58,668 nt of DNA from an uncultured Flavobacteriales bacterium (GTDB lineage Bacteria > Bacteroidota > Bacteroidia > Flavobacteriales_D > Crocinitomicaceae), in assembly GCA_905478665.1 (NCBI GenBank), contig CAJQJL010000077.1, positions 1 to 58,668 of the forward strand. Reading direction: 5' to 3'. The notes beneath the pieces are model-generated. The model was not told the origin of the DNA, did not search any database, and saw only the letters and a list, made by a program, of their open reading frames with translations. The position numbers and the translations under genes are program-made. Numbering within the stretch: position 1 is the stretch's first letter; each line of letters starts with the position of its first letter. Shown piece after piece: positions 35,987-46,436 of this stretch.

Positions 35987-38900
35987 TACTGAACACCTGC
36001 CAAGTTAAATCGGAGACGAAGACCAGCATTCAAGTTCCCCGTAGGATAGGATGTCGCAACCTTCGGTGTGTTCAAAGTCTGATCGTAGTACAACATGATT
36101 GTTAAGTAACGCGACAAGTTGTAATCTGCTGATGCCTTGATTGAAATTACTTTCTGACCTGCTGTTGCTTGATCTGTTTCCTCAACAATCTTTCGGATCA
36201 CCGTTAGATTATCTCTAAACGACATGTCAAATCTTACGTTTACTGGACTTGCATCTACGTTCCACTTCTTGAATGGAAGTTTCACTTTCTTGAATTTGTA
36301 ACCAACTCCGATCACCCACTCTTCTCCAAGAACTTCAGTCACCTGATTGTTGTTCAAAGACAATGTTGTGCTGCGGTCCTTCTTGTATTCAAACTTGGTG
36401 ATCAATCCCTGACCTTTAATTAGCCATGTTGCATCGAATCCGAACAACGGTCCAAAACGCTCCATCACGGTTACGTTCTGAATTTGAGTTCCAGCAATAA
36501 ACTGATTATTCAAATCACGTGCAAATGCATCACCATTCGCATCAAACTCGGCATTCAAATTCGTCTGCATTCCCTGAATACTAACTGTTGAATTGTAAGC
36601 ATGACGCAATACAAAGTTTCTGAGGTGTTTCTTAATAAACTTAAACTTCTTCAATCCATTGTAGTTAACAGACCAGTTCGGTAAAGGAATATTCTTAAGC
36701 GGATTAATGTTCTTGTCATTAATTGATCTATTGGTATACGAAGTAAGGAATGCTCCAAGAACAACTTCCTGCTGACTTCCACCATATCCATCATAATATC
36801 CTGACGTTTGAAGTACCGAGTTACCATTTTGTTTACCCAATGCTTCAGATACTTTCTGACGGTTATCTAACAACTGCTGGAATGTTGAAGACTGGTATTC
36901 GTTTCCAAGCTTTATAAAGGCTGAACCTATAGATATATTCGAGTACGTCAATGTTGAAGTTTCTACTCTACTTTGACTTTCAAAATCACTTGTCGTTGGG
37001 TTGTACCGGTAGAACTCACTTGAGTTTTTACTGAATGTTCGTGTGATTGAAAGTTCAATTGAAACATCTTTGATTGGCTCAAGGCTTGCTCGTACGTTTA
37101 AGTTCTTCGTGTGAGAGTTAGTGTACTGCTTATTTAAGTTCTCTTCATCAACCAGCCAGCCTTTGCTATCTGCCACTTCAGCAATATTGTATCCTGTTTC
37201 TCTACCCCAAATATCGTAGCGCTGCTGACCGAATATGAATCCTGCCATTTCTGAACCAAAAGTTGGGCTAAATCCTAAAATTCGTGTCTCTTGATTATAC
37301 CCTGGAAGTAATGTTCCATCAGTAAGCGCATATGTTCCATTCACACTTCGAAGTGTCATCAGTAATCGTGCACCAAATCCTAAAACAGGGTTCACCTGAT
37401 CCTTCTTCTTCGCTAAACGAGCTTGTTTACGGTCGAATTTTCGCTTCTTGCGTTGTTCCTTACGATCGAATTTTTTCTTCTTCCGATCAAACTCCTTGCG
37501 TTCTTTCACCGTCATACTGTCCAACGGAATGTCTGGCTCAAGCGTCTTCACTTCATATGTTAGTGGTTCTGCTGACGGTCCATCTCCCTCTGTCTTTTTG
37601 GGATCTACAGCATTTCCTCTTCGACCACCTGTTCTTCCTCCACTATTAACTTTCTTAAAGAATGGTATTTTGTTGTACAAGTTCGTGAAGTTCGCTTGTC
37701 CAGTCATATTAATATTACGACTGTTTTGAACGGTGTTTCCAAATTCAGTTTGTCCAAGTGGTGAACGTTGCCAATTGTAATTAGCAGAATACTTAACACT
37801 TGCATTCATCCAATCAGTAGCTGGAAGTTTATCCAATGGAAGTGTATAATTCAGACTCCAGCTATGTGTGTAGTCCATTGTCTTTCCAAGTGTGGACATC
37901 TGATTTTGAACAGAGTCTGCAAACTCATGATATCCCTCACGTCCTAATTCACTTCCTGTTCGGTCAACAACATGATTACCTTCTTCAAAAATAGACTGGT
38001 TGCTTGCTGTAAAATTGAACTTTAATTTCTTCGATAAATCATAAGCTAAACCATAATTACGATTCCAATTGAAACGCTTCACAAAAACAGGGTCAAACTC
38101 GAAGTCTGAGCCCGCAATATTGTTACGGACCTGGCGCTCATTATAGCTTCTCATCGCATCCGAACTAAACGTAATGTTCTTTGGCTTCAGGAAGAAATTG
38201 AAATCACGAACAAGACCCCACCATTTCGACTTCTTCATAAACTTCACCTTCTTAAAAGGTGTAATTGGTTTCGCATTAAACGCATAGCTATAGTTCAAAC
38301 CACCGCTCCATGTTTTCGTCCTATCGTAATTGGTATTAAAGTCTCTGAATAAACTTTCAGAATACGAATAATTCGCCGACCAGTTAGAAAGTCTCCACAT
38401 ACGAGGTGTAGCACCCGCTTTCATCTCCTTTCGAACACCTGTGAAATTATAAGACTTCCGTTCCGAGAAATCCTGACCAGCTTTTGCACGTTCTCTACGT
38501 GTGGCGGCATCGTCATAATCTTTCAATTTGATATCAGGATTGTAAGGATCGTATTCTGGATTAATGATTCCTAGAGAATATCCGTAGAAGAATGGTAACG
38601 ATACTTTCGCACGCTTACCGAAGAATTGGCCTAACTGAACATTGGCATTCATGTCGAATCCAATTTGCTCATTACGCTGACGATCTTGGACTCTACTGTC
38701 TACCGATCCCCAGTTAATTCCTGAATAATTTCCAGACATGCTCACATTTGCAAAATCTGCCAATTGTACCTGCATCTGAGCAATGGCAGCTGAACCACCT
38801 TCACTTACAAAGTCTGTCAATCGTAACTCATTCACCCAAACAATTGCGCATTTCGGTTGAGCATCTTCCGTCCAACTCTCTGAATCATGCGAATCTTTAT

Positions 38901-41900
38901 GTGGGTTCCGTACACCAATCATTATTGTCTTTAACCCTTGAAGGTTTGGATTTCCCTTTACGCGAAGCATTCGATCCAATTCATCATCATACTTGCTATA
39001 TTCCAATACATATGAGACAGATGTTGAACCATCTTCAATTAACTTATTTCGCTTTTTCTTAAGATCCAATAAGTCATCAAAGACAATTTCAATCATGTTT
39101 TCATCTGGCCAGATATCACCATCAGAAGATGCTCCCCATTCAGTCTTGTGTAATGGAAGTTCATACTCGTAATAATTATCAGTAAAATCTGTTCCTAAAC
39201 GAACAAACACTGTAACATCCTCATTGTTCAATGGCATAGTTGGATCAACTTCCTCAGCGTGAACAAACATTTTCAATTTCTTGTATGCACGAACATCAAA
39301 CTGTACGTTCTTGTATGCTGCACGTGAATCACCATCCTGTAAATTGCATACTTCTAAACTCAATGATTGCTCATTCAATAAACGCTGGTAGGTTTGTGAT
39401 GGGTCAACCTCTTGATTAATTCCTGGTGGAACTACGTATGGAATTGGCGAACGCTTATCGTTTTCCTGAATATTTACCGCACCAATGTTGAACGTTGTCA
39501 AATTTGGATCTACCACAACTCCTTCACCCGGCTCAGTTAAATCATCCAGATATCTTCTCCATTCACCACGGATGAATTCCAATGATCCAAATCGCAATAC
39601 AACTTCTTCATCAAAATCTTTCAAGAACATACGCATGAAACGAATGGATCTGAAATCAGTAATTCCATTGACCTTTCTTTCATAATCGTTCACAGGAACT
39701 TTAAACAAGTACCAGTTATCAATTGTTCCATCTCCCTTATCATGCGGTTGCATATCAGCAATGAAATTCTTACCTACAACCATATCTGAAGGTCGTAAGC
39801 TGATCCGATACTGGAAATAGCTTTCAGACTCGGATAAGTTATTATCACCATTAATGTCCTCTAAATCTGGTGAGTTAGTTGCCATGGTACCATATCCGTC
39901 AACGTTTGCCGTGTCAGACATCTCAGGAGTCGGGGAGTTACCTTGCATCCCGTTAAACTTCTTATAACGTTCAAGAATATCCAATTCCTGCGTATCGTAA
40001 TTATCATCTAGATAATAATTGTAATCATCTTGCGATGGATCCGCAATCATTCGTGCTTTTACAACAGCATCCAATCCAGAAGTCTGAACCCATGCAACAT
40101 AATCTGCAAAATGGATCTTCTCGTCGGCGTTGTTCCATCCATCAAGTCCTATATCCTGATTTACACGTGCCACAGGATCATTATCAAAGGCATTGACCAC
40201 AATTTGCTGAGTTGTTACCCTTGCCCATTCTGTGGTGTCCATGTCGTCAGTAATACTCGCCCCCGTTGGTGAGTTTCCTGCTTCATTCGTTTTTCGCGAA
40301 TCAGGCAGAATGTCTTCAGATATATTTCCAAGGTTGAAATATAAGTCTCCACCATTGTGAACCGAATTTGGATCCACAGCCTCTGCGTCTTCGTTAAATG
40401 GATCTAACACCCAAAACTGAATGTATTCTATATTGGTTTGTTCGAAATCATTCGTTGTCAATGCACGCATGATTCCACCCCAACGGTTCTCAGGATTTGA
40501 GAATGTTCCATCATTGTTCAACGCCGTTGTATCATAGTTGTACATCCCACGCTCCTTCGGATAGAAAGCCAATTCAAGTGGTGTCGCATTCAAAATTGCA
40601 CCATACTCAGGATTGTATCCAGGCTTGTATTCTTGAATACTTACCGCTCTCATTCTACTATCCGCCAGCATCTCAGGGCTGTTTGCAATGTGCTCAGGTG
40701 TAAAACCATTGTTTTGATAAAAGACAGGATCAATAACATACCACGCTGCCTTTGCACGCTTGTAGCCCGCTGACAATTTAGTATCCGTTGCCTCAGGGAA
40801 TAAATCAGGTTGACCTTTTGGGATCGACGCCATTCTCCATGCGGCTACTGTCTTCAAATCAATGGTGCTCTGCGCACCCTCAAAATCATCGATGTAAGAC
40901 GTTCCTTCCTTTTCAATTGCTTTAGGTTGACCAGGTATTAAGTGTGCAAATTCTCCACTCAACGAGAAGGTCGATTTCTCTTTGGTTGAAATAATAGGAA
41001 GGTAATCCACCAATTTCGTTAAGAATGGTACTTCTGTTCTGTATTGGAAATCGAATCCAATAATATTGTTCTTGAAAGGCTCACTACCGATGTCTACCTT
41101 TTGGGTAACTGGGCGCTCCATCATTCGCATCCATGTAGCACCGACGTTTAATTGATCACTAAACCTACGGCTCACCCTACCCCCGACCAATGATTTGGAC
41201 TGGAATCCGAAAACTGAGTTACTTTCTATCGATATCTTAATTGGTGTGTTTGATTCCAGAATTCCTGTATTCAAAATTTTCACACGTCCAAGGTTGTAAT
41301 CAACCGTGTAATCAACTCCCTCTGTCAACTTAATTCCACCCGCAGTAACAGTAACTGCACCTTCTGGAACATTCAACGCATTCAATGGAATATCCGAGCT
41401 AACGGAAGATTGATATTCTCCTTTGAACGTAAATCTATTCTTACTTGGAATCTGCTGTGCAGCCGTTTTAGTTGAGTCGTATAATTCAGTATAGGCAACG
41501 CGATCAATAATTACATCAGCAACACCTGCCGTTGAGAGCTTATCCGCAAGCGTTTTACCAAACGGTTCCACGGTCGAAAAGTAAACTCGTCCGTTTCTGG
41601 TATTTATTGTACCTCCATTTTCTGCGCGGTTTCCATTGAATTGAATCGGAACAAAATCGAACACCCCATCTGAGAATGGTTGGTTTGTCTGATTGATCTT
41701 ATCCATATCCAAAAGAGTAACGAGCTGTTTGTCATCGATTCCCTGAACAGGATTCCCAAGAACATCCTTCAAGTCGTCTGCTGGAAAGAATGGCATCAAT
41801 AAAGATGTCGCTGGGTTGTTGTACAATAGATCCAATTTGAATCCTTCTTGATCAACCTGATAAGCACCAATTGAATAAACATTCTTCATCATCAAATCCC

Positions 41901-43368
41901 AAATTTTATTTTTCGGATTTGTCAATGTTGGTTTAATTAATTTCAAAATCAAGGCATCTTGACCTGAAACACCATCAGTAGAGAATTCGCCTACTTGATA
42001 TGTTTCTCCACGGTATGTGTACTCATATGCCACGGCCAATACCTCATCATTGTTAAGCGGGAGGTTTAGCGAAATAAATCCAAGTTGTGCATTGTACGAA
42101 AATTCTTGTTCAGTCAACTTACGTGCGTTCTCCACCTTTTCGTAATCAATCGCTTGCTCGAATGGACCTGGTTGAGAACCCTGCGCACTTAGCGCAGAAA
42201 CAGCGTTGGAAAACCCTCTGACCAAAGGTTGCGAAGAAGCCCAATCATACAGACCATTTGCATCATTCTTTGGAATGTCATTTGCTGAACCAGCGTAACC
42301 ACCTGGATCACCTTGGCAATTTTCCTGAAGTGCTTCACCCAAATCACTAAAGGCAATGATATTTCGTGTGTTTTCCGTATTGTTTGTTCGGTTAGTCAAC
42401 CAAACTTCCATACGGGTAATATTAATCGTAGAACTCACAATCGGCAATGTTGCCATTCCCTTGTCGTAATTATCTCTATGGTATAAGTTTGTAAAATAGT
42501 GTCGGTTCGCTTCGTAATTGTCTGCTCCTAATTCGAATTCTTGAACTTGCGCTCCTCCTTCAATATTGATTTCTTGTTTCTTTCCTTTCGACGATGCCGC
42601 AATTAAATCAACTGTTGTGTTTCCAAATTTCAATTTAGTCGTCGCACCGAAAAGTGTTTGAGAACCTTGAATCAGTGATGTCGGTAAATCTAAGGCTACA
42701 TTACCCAATGCAATTTCTTGAATGATTTGATCTTCGTCACCCGTATAGCCTAATTTCGTTTCGTTATCAAAGTCGAATGCTGCCTGCGTATTATAACTTA
42801 CCCCCAATTTAACACGCGTTCCAATCTGTCCAACCAAGTTCAAGTTGATCTGTTGATCAAAATCAAATCGTGTGATTTTTCGTTGTTTAACTGGAATCAA
42901 CGGATTGTCATAACGCGATGAATTCACACCAAATGAAAGCTCAACACTTCCTTGTGGTCGAATCGTAATCTGATCTGACCCGAAAAAGCTTTCGAAGATC
43001 TTACTAGGAATCTTGATTGGGAATTCAAGCGGCTGATTTTCTGCCGTTTGCTCATCAATTTTATCGGTCCAATTCTCCCGCATGGTCTGTTGACGCTCAT
43101 ATTCGAGGTATTCCTCTAAAGTCATCATCGATGGATTGCGGTAATATAATTCGGATGCACCAATTGTCTCTTTAAAAACATAAGTTCCAGTAGAAGGATC
43201 GTATACAATCGTTTGCTGAACAGAACTTGGATCACCTAGGTCAAAACTCTGACTTGTTGTTTGAGTAGGATCTATATTATTATCAATAGGAAAGACCAAC
43301 GTAGAGTCATCGTCCTGCGCATATCCAAACGTAACAAAGAGCAGCAAAATAATTGCTGTAAGTTTCAT
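35986..43368 (-). CDS. sprA: T9SS outer-membrane translocon SprA (Sov)
   Basis: SprA is the giant 36-strand outer-membrane barrel that forms the protein-conducting channel of the type IX secretion system, needed for gliding and secretion in Bacteroidota. The ATG at 43368 (not the TTG at 43392) starts the signal peptide KLTAIILLLFVTFGYAQ and gives about 2460 residues, within the family range. The sequence is dominated by alternating beta-strand patterns, with family segments such as QGSVELSFGVNSSRYDNP near residue 135, FFGSDQITI and the C-terminal LNAGLRLRFNLAGVQ. A very basic stretch with FDRK repeats lies near 37400-37510. It is 26 bases after ruvA, a common Flavobacteriales order. Confidence 0.97.
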   Translation of the reverse strand: MKLTAIILLLFVTFGYAQDDDSTLVFPIDNNIDPTQTTSQSFDLGDPSSVQQTIVYDPSTGTYVFKETIGASELYYRNPSMMTLEEYLEYERQQTMRENWTDKIDEQTAENQPLEFPIKIPSKIFESFFGSDQITIRPQGSVELSFGVNSSRYDNPLIPVKQRKITRFDFDQQINLNLVGQIGTRVKLGVSYNTQAAFDFDNETKLGYTGDEDQIIQEIALGNVALDLPTSLIQGSQTLFGATTKLKFGNTTVDLIAASSKGKKQEINIEGGAQVQEFELGADNYEANRHYFTNLYHRDNYDKGMATLPIVSSTINITRMEVWLTNRTNNTENTRNIIAFSDLGEALQENCQGDPGGYAGSANDIPKNDANGLYDWASSQPLVRGFSNAVSALSAQGSQPGPFEQAIDYEKVENARKLTEQEFSYNAQLGFISLNLPLNNDEVLAVAYEYTYRGETYQVGEFSTDGVSGQDALILKLIKPTLTNPKNKIWDLMMKNVYSIGAYQVDQEGFKLDLLYNNPATSLLMPFFPADDLKDVLGNPVQGIDDKQLVTLLDMDKINQTNQPFSDGVFDFVPIQFNGNRAENGGTINTRNGRVYFSTVEPFGKTLADKLSTAGVADVIIDRVAYTELYDSTKTAAQQIPSKNRFTFKGEYQSSVSSDIPLNALNVPEGAVTVTAGGIKLTEGVDYTVDYNLGRVKILNTGILESNTPIKISIESNSVFGFQSKSLVGGRVSRRFSDQLNVGATWMRMMERPVTQKVDIGSEPFKNNIIGFDFQYRTEVPFLTKLVDYLPIISTKEKSTFSLSGEFAHLIPGQPKAIEKEGTSYIDDFEGAQSTIDLKTVAAWRMASIPKGQPDLFPEATDTKLSAGYKRAKAAWYVIDPVFYQNNGFTPEHIANSPEMLADSRMRAVSIQEYKPGYNPEYGAILNATPLELAFYPKERGMYNYDTTALNNDGTFSNPENRWGGIMRALTTNDFEQTNIEYIQFWVLDPFNEDAEAVDPNSVHNGGDLYFNLGNISEDILPDSRKTNEAGNSPTGASITDDMDTTEWARVTTQQIVVNAFDNDPVARVNQDIGLDGWNNADEKIHFADYVAWVQTSGLDAVVKARMIADPSQDDYNYYLDDNYDTQELDILERYKKFNGMQGNSPTPEMSDTANVDGYGTMATNSPDLEDINGDNNLSESESYFQYRISLRPSDMVVGKNFIADMQPHDKGDGTIDNWYLFKVPVNDYERKVNGITDFRSIRFMRMFLKDFDEEVVLRFGSLEFIRGEWRRYLDDLTEPGEGVVVDPNLTTFNIGAVNIQENDKRSPIPYVVPPGINQEVDPSQTYQRLLNEQSLSLEVCNLQDGDSRAAYKNVQFDVRAYKKLKMFVHAEEVDPTMPLNNEDVTVFVRLGTDFTDNYYEYELPLHKTEWGASSDGDIWPDENMIEIVFDDLLDLKKKRNKLIEDGSTSVSYVLEYSKYDDELDRMLRVKGNPNLQGLKTIMIGVRNPHKDSHDSESWTEDAQPKCAIVWVNELRLTDFVSEGGSAAIAQMQVQLADFANVSMSGNYSGINWGSVDSRVQDRQRNEQIGFDMNANVQLGQFFGKRAKVSLPFFYGYSLGIINPEYDPYNPDIKLKDYDDAATRRERAKAGQDFSERKSYNFTGVRKEMKAGATPRMWRLSNWSANYSYSESLFRDFNTNYDRTKTWSGGLNYSYAFNAKPITPFKKVKFMKKSKWWGLVRDFNFFLKPKNITFSSDAMRSYNERQVRNNIAGSDFEFDPVFVKRFNWNRNYGLAYDLSKKLKFNFTASNQSIFEEGNHVVDRTGSELGREGYHEFADSVQNQMSTLGKTMDYTHSWSLNYTLPLDKLPATDWMNASVKYSANYNWQRSPLGQTEFGNTVQNSRNINMTGQANFTNLYNKIPFFKKVNSGGRTGGRRGNAVDPKKTEGDGPSAEPLTYEVKTLEPDIPLDSMTVKERKEFDRKKKKFDRKEQRKKRKFDRKQARLAKKKDQVNPVLGFGARLLMTLRSVNGTYALTDGTLLPGYNQETRILGFSPTFGSEMAGFIFGQQRYDIWGRETGYNIAEVADSKGWLVDEENLNKQYTNSHTKNLNVRASLEPIKDVSIELSITRTFSKNSSEFYRYNPTTSDFESQSRVETSTLTYSNISIGSAFIKLGNEYQSSTFQQLLDNRQKVSEALGKQNGNSVLQTSGYYDGYGGSQQEVVLGAFLTSYTNRSINDKNINPLKNIPLPNWSVNYNGLKKFKFIKKHLRNFVLRHAYNSTVSIQGMQTNLNAEFDANGDAFARDLNNQFIAGTQIQNVTVMERFGPLFGFDATWLIKGQGLITKFEYKKDRSTTLSLNNNQVTEVLGEEWVIGVGYKFKKVKLPFKKWNVDASPVNVRFDMSFRDNLTVIRKIVEETDQATAGQKVISIKASADYNLSRYLTIMLYYDQTLNTPKVATSYPTGNLNAGLRLRFNLAGVQ

Positions 43369-43394
43369 ACGTAGTAATTCGGTCCTTTTCAATT

Positions 43395-43970
43395 CTATAG
43401 TACTTTAAGTGCTTCCTTTATTAATTGCTCAACAGACTCTTCGCCGGTACTGATTCTATCTATCACTTTTTCAGCTGCTTTCTTATCGAAACCTAAGGAA
43501 ACCAATGCTGTTAACGCATCAAATTGATTTGTATTGTTCGCGTTAAATATATTTTCAGTCGAAAATGCCATTTTTAACATTTTATCCTTCAAATCAACGA
43601 TCACACGCTGGGCCGTTTTAGCCCCTATTCCTTTGATACTCTGTATTGTTTTAACATCTTCCGATTGAATTGCAGATGCAATTTCCGCTGGCACAAGTGA
43701 GGACAACATGATCATCGCAGTATTTGGTCCAATACCAGATACTGAAATGAGGTGATTGAACATCTCCCGTTCCGTTTTTTCAGCAAAACCATACAACAAT
43801 TGCGCGTCTTCACGAACAATCATTTTTGTATAAAGAATAACATGCTCACTAGATCCGAGGGCGCTAAACGTATTTAGTGAAATTTTCACTTCATAGCCGA
43901 CACCTCCACAATCGATCACTAAATCGGTAGGGTTTTTCTCAACTAATTTCCCGTCTAACTGTGCTATCAT
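43395..43970 (-). CDS. ruvA: Holliday junction DNA helicase subunit RuvA
   Basis: RuvA binds the four-way junction and loads RuvB. The 191-residue protein has the N-terminal OB domain (IAQLDGKLVEKNPTDLVIDCGGVGYEV), the double HhH region with ISVSGIGPNTAMIMLS and IKGIGAKTAQRVIVDLKDK, and the C-terminal three-helix domain that contacts RuvB (DALTALVSLGFDKKAAEKVI). It lies 3 bases after maeB and ahead of sprA. ruvB is 37 kb away in the same orientation, so the two are not one operon. Confidence 0.97.
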   Translation of the reverse strand: MIAQLDGKLVEKNPTDLVIDCGGVGYEVKISLNTFSALGSSEHVILYTKMIVREDAQLLYGFAEKTEREMFNHLISVSGIGPNTAMIMLSSLVPAEIASAIQSEDVKTIQSIKGIGAKTAQRVIVDLKDKMLKMAFSTENIFNANNTNQFDALTALVSLGFDKKAAEKVIDRISTGEESVEQLIKEALKVL

Positions 43971-43973
43971 CTT

Positions 43974-46241
43974 CTATTTGTTTTGTGCGTCGACCACGGC
44001 TACCTTTACCATATTAATTATCTCTCTGACCGAAGAACCCATCTGCAAAACATGGATTGATTTCTTAAGCCCAACGAGTACAGGTCCAACCGCATCTCCT
44101 TCCGTCATTTCCTGCAATAATTTGTAGGCAATATTACCAGACGATAAATTTGGGAAAATAAGTGTATTGACTTTTTTATTTGCCAATGTTGAGAAAGCGA
44201 ACTTCTCATCCATCAATGCGTTGTTCAATGCAAAATTTGCCTGTAACTCACCATCAACAATTAGATTTGGATCATTCTCGTGCAATATTTTTGTGGCTTT
44301 TGCCATTTTAGAAGGATCTTCTCCTGGTGATGATCCGAAATTCGAATAACTCAACAAAGCAATTCGTGGTGTTACCTTAAATTTTCGTATTGTTTTCGCA
44401 ACATTTGCCGTTATCTCAGCAATAACTTCAGCCGTTGGATTTAAGTTGATCGTAGTATCCGCAAGGAATAATGGTCCTCGTTTCGTACTTAAGATGTACA
44501 TGCCAGCAACTTTTGTCATCCCTTTTTGCAAACCAACTGTTTGAATAGCAGGTCGCACGACATCTCTATAATTACGTGTAATTCCAGAAATCATCGCATC
44601 GGCATCGCCCATTTCAACCATCATTGCACCAAAGTGATTCCGCTCTCTCATAATCTGAATGGCCTCAAACTCTGTAACACCTTTACGTTTTCGTTTTTCA
44701 AAAAACGCATTTCCGAAAGAATCACGACGTGCCTTTTCTTCATCCGATTTAGGATCGATGATCTCTACATCTTCTGGAAATTCGAAAGCATATTCTTCAA
44801 TCAACTCATCTATAATACGCTTTTTACCTAAAAGAATAGGAATTGCAACACCTTCTTCCCAAGCAGTTTGAGCTGCCTTTAAGATCTTTATATTATCTGC
44901 TTCGGCAAAAACCACACGTTTGGGGTTTCGCTGCGCTTTCTCTGTTATATTTCGAATCAACTTGTTATCAAGACCAAGTCGATTTTTCAATTCCATCTCG
45001 TAAACATCCCAATCTTCGATCGGGTTTTTAGCTACACCAGATTCCATTGCAGCCCTCGCCACAGCTGGTGCTACATAATAGATCAATCTTGGGTCCAATG
45101 GTTTTGGAATGAATTGTTCTCTACCAAAAGAGATGTTCTTTTCTCCGTAGGCTTCAATTACTTCCTCTGGAATGGTCTCCTTGGCCAACGATGCAATGGC
45201 GTTTACAGCTGCCAACTTCATCTCTTCATTAATCGTTGTTGCACGCACATCCAATGCCCCTCTAAAAATGAATGGGAACCCAAGGACATTGTTCACTTGG
45301 TTCGGATGATCGGAACGACCAGTCGCCATAATAATATCCTCTCGAACCGATGTTGCATCCTTATAGGTTATCTCTGGCTCAGGATTTGCCAATGCAAATA
45401 CAATTGGGTCCTTTGCCATTACTTTAATCATATCCTTAGATATTATCCCCCCGCGTGAAAGTCCAAGAAAAACATCCGCTTTTTTAAATGCAGTCTGCAG
45501 ATCAATGTTCTTTTTGTGTCCAGCGAATGAAAGCTTATTCTCATCCAGATCCGTTCTTCCACTGTGCAAAAGCCCTTTCGAGTCATACACAAATATATTC
45601 TCTTTCTTAGCGCCCAATGCACAATATAGCTTCGCACAAGACAAAGCCGATGCACCAGCGCCCGAAACAACAATCTTAACCTTTCCTATTTTCTTATTCG
45701 CCAATTCCAAGGCATTCAGCAAGGCAGCAGAAGAAATAATGGCTGTTCCGTGTTGATCATCGTGCATTACAGGAATGTCAAGCTCATCTTTCAAGCGACG
45801 CTCAATTTCAAATGCCTCTGGCGCTTTTATATCCTCTAGGTTGATTCCCCCAAAAGTTGGCGCTATTGCCTTCACCGTTTGAATAAACAATTCAGGATTC
45901 GTAGCATCTACCTCAATATCGAAAACATCAATGTCCGCAAAGATTTTAAAGAGTAAACCCTTCCCTTCCATTACTGGTTTCGATGCCATTGGACCAATAT
46001 CTCCCAATCCAAGAACAGCTGTTCCATTGGAAATAACGGCCACAAGATTACCCTTGCTCGTATACTTATATACGTCATCTGGCTCTTCCGCTATTCTTAA
46101 GCAAGGCTCCGCTACCCCAGGAGAATAGGCCAAGGAAAGGTCCCTCTGAGATGAATACGGCTTTGTTGGTACCACCTCAATTTTTCCAGGTTTCCCTGAT
46201 GAGTGATAATCCAAAGCATCTTGTTTTCTAATTTTCGCCAT
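43974..46241 (-). CDS. maeB: NADP-dependent malic enzyme with PTA-like domain
   Basis: MaeB decarboxylates malate to pyruvate with NADP+, supplying NADPH. The 755-residue protein is the long form: a malic domain (about 1-160, [12 protein letters not shown]), the NAD(P)-binding domain (about 160-425, [15 protein letters not shown]) and a phosphotransacetylase-like domain (about 430-755, with [14 protein letters not shown] and [12 protein letters not shown]). The C-terminal domain usually senses acetyl-CoA rather than catalysing. It is the first gene of a maeB-ruvA-sprA-GNAT operon. A TATCTTTA element on the minus strand (46272-46265), one base off the -7 consensus, could be its promoter. Confidence 0.95.
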   Translation of the reverse strand: MAKIRKQDALDYHSSGKPGKIEVVPTKPYSSQRDLSLAYSPGVAEPCLRIAEEPDDVYKYTSKGNLVAVISNGTAVLGLGDIGPMASKPVMEGKGLLFKIFADIDVFDIEVDATNPELFIQTVKAIAPTFGGINLEDIKAPEAFEIERRLKDELDIPVMHDDQHGTAIISSAALLNALELANKKIGKVKIVVSGAGASALSCAKLYCALGAKKENIFVYDSKGLLHSGRTDLDENKLSFAGHKKNIDLQTAFKKADVFLGLSRGGIISKDMIKVMAKDPIVFALANPEPEITYKDATSVREDIIMATGRSDHPNQVNNVLGFPFIFRGALDVRATTINEEMKLAAVNAIASLAKETIPEEVIEAYGEKNISFGREQFIPKPLDPRLIYYVAPAVARAAMESGVAKNPIEDWDVYEMELKNRLGLDNKLIRNITEKAQRNPKRVVFAEADNIKILKAAQTAWEEGVAIPILLGKKRIIDELIEEYAFEFPEDVEIIDPKSDEEKARRDSFGNAFFEKRKRKGVTEFEAIQIMRERNHFGAMMVEMGDADAMISGITRNYRDVVRPAIQTVGLQKGMTKVAGMYILSTKRGPLFLADTTINLNPTAEVIAEITANVAKTIRKFKVTPRIALLSYSNFGSSPGEDPSKMAKATKILHENDPNLIVDGELQANFALNNALMDEKFAFSTLANKKVNTLIFPNLSSGNIAYKLLQEMTEGDAVGPVLVGLKKSIHVLQMGSSVREIINMVKVAVVDAQNK

Positions 46242-46436
46242 TGTTGCTCTCTTTTGGAAGCCGGTAAAGATACTAAAATGGTTTTAGATAGCATTATTGC
46301 GAACATCAACAGAGCCTCACTTTTGGCAAGCTTGGTATTAGGATTACAAGAGTCACTTAAAATCCTAACCATAGAAATTTTACTTTCTGTTAAAAAAGGT
46401 GGAAATTGCACTCTCAAATATCAAAACAGATTAACT

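Noticed and set aside
37332-37729. Two overlapping open frames antisense to sprA
   Set aside because: They are complements of the basic Lys/Arg-rich sprA segment, which gives Ser/Phe/Leu-rich shadow frames.
46203-46436. N-terminal extension of Omp28-like copy 1
   Set aside because: It overlaps maeB and would bury the obvious signal peptide that begins at 46437.
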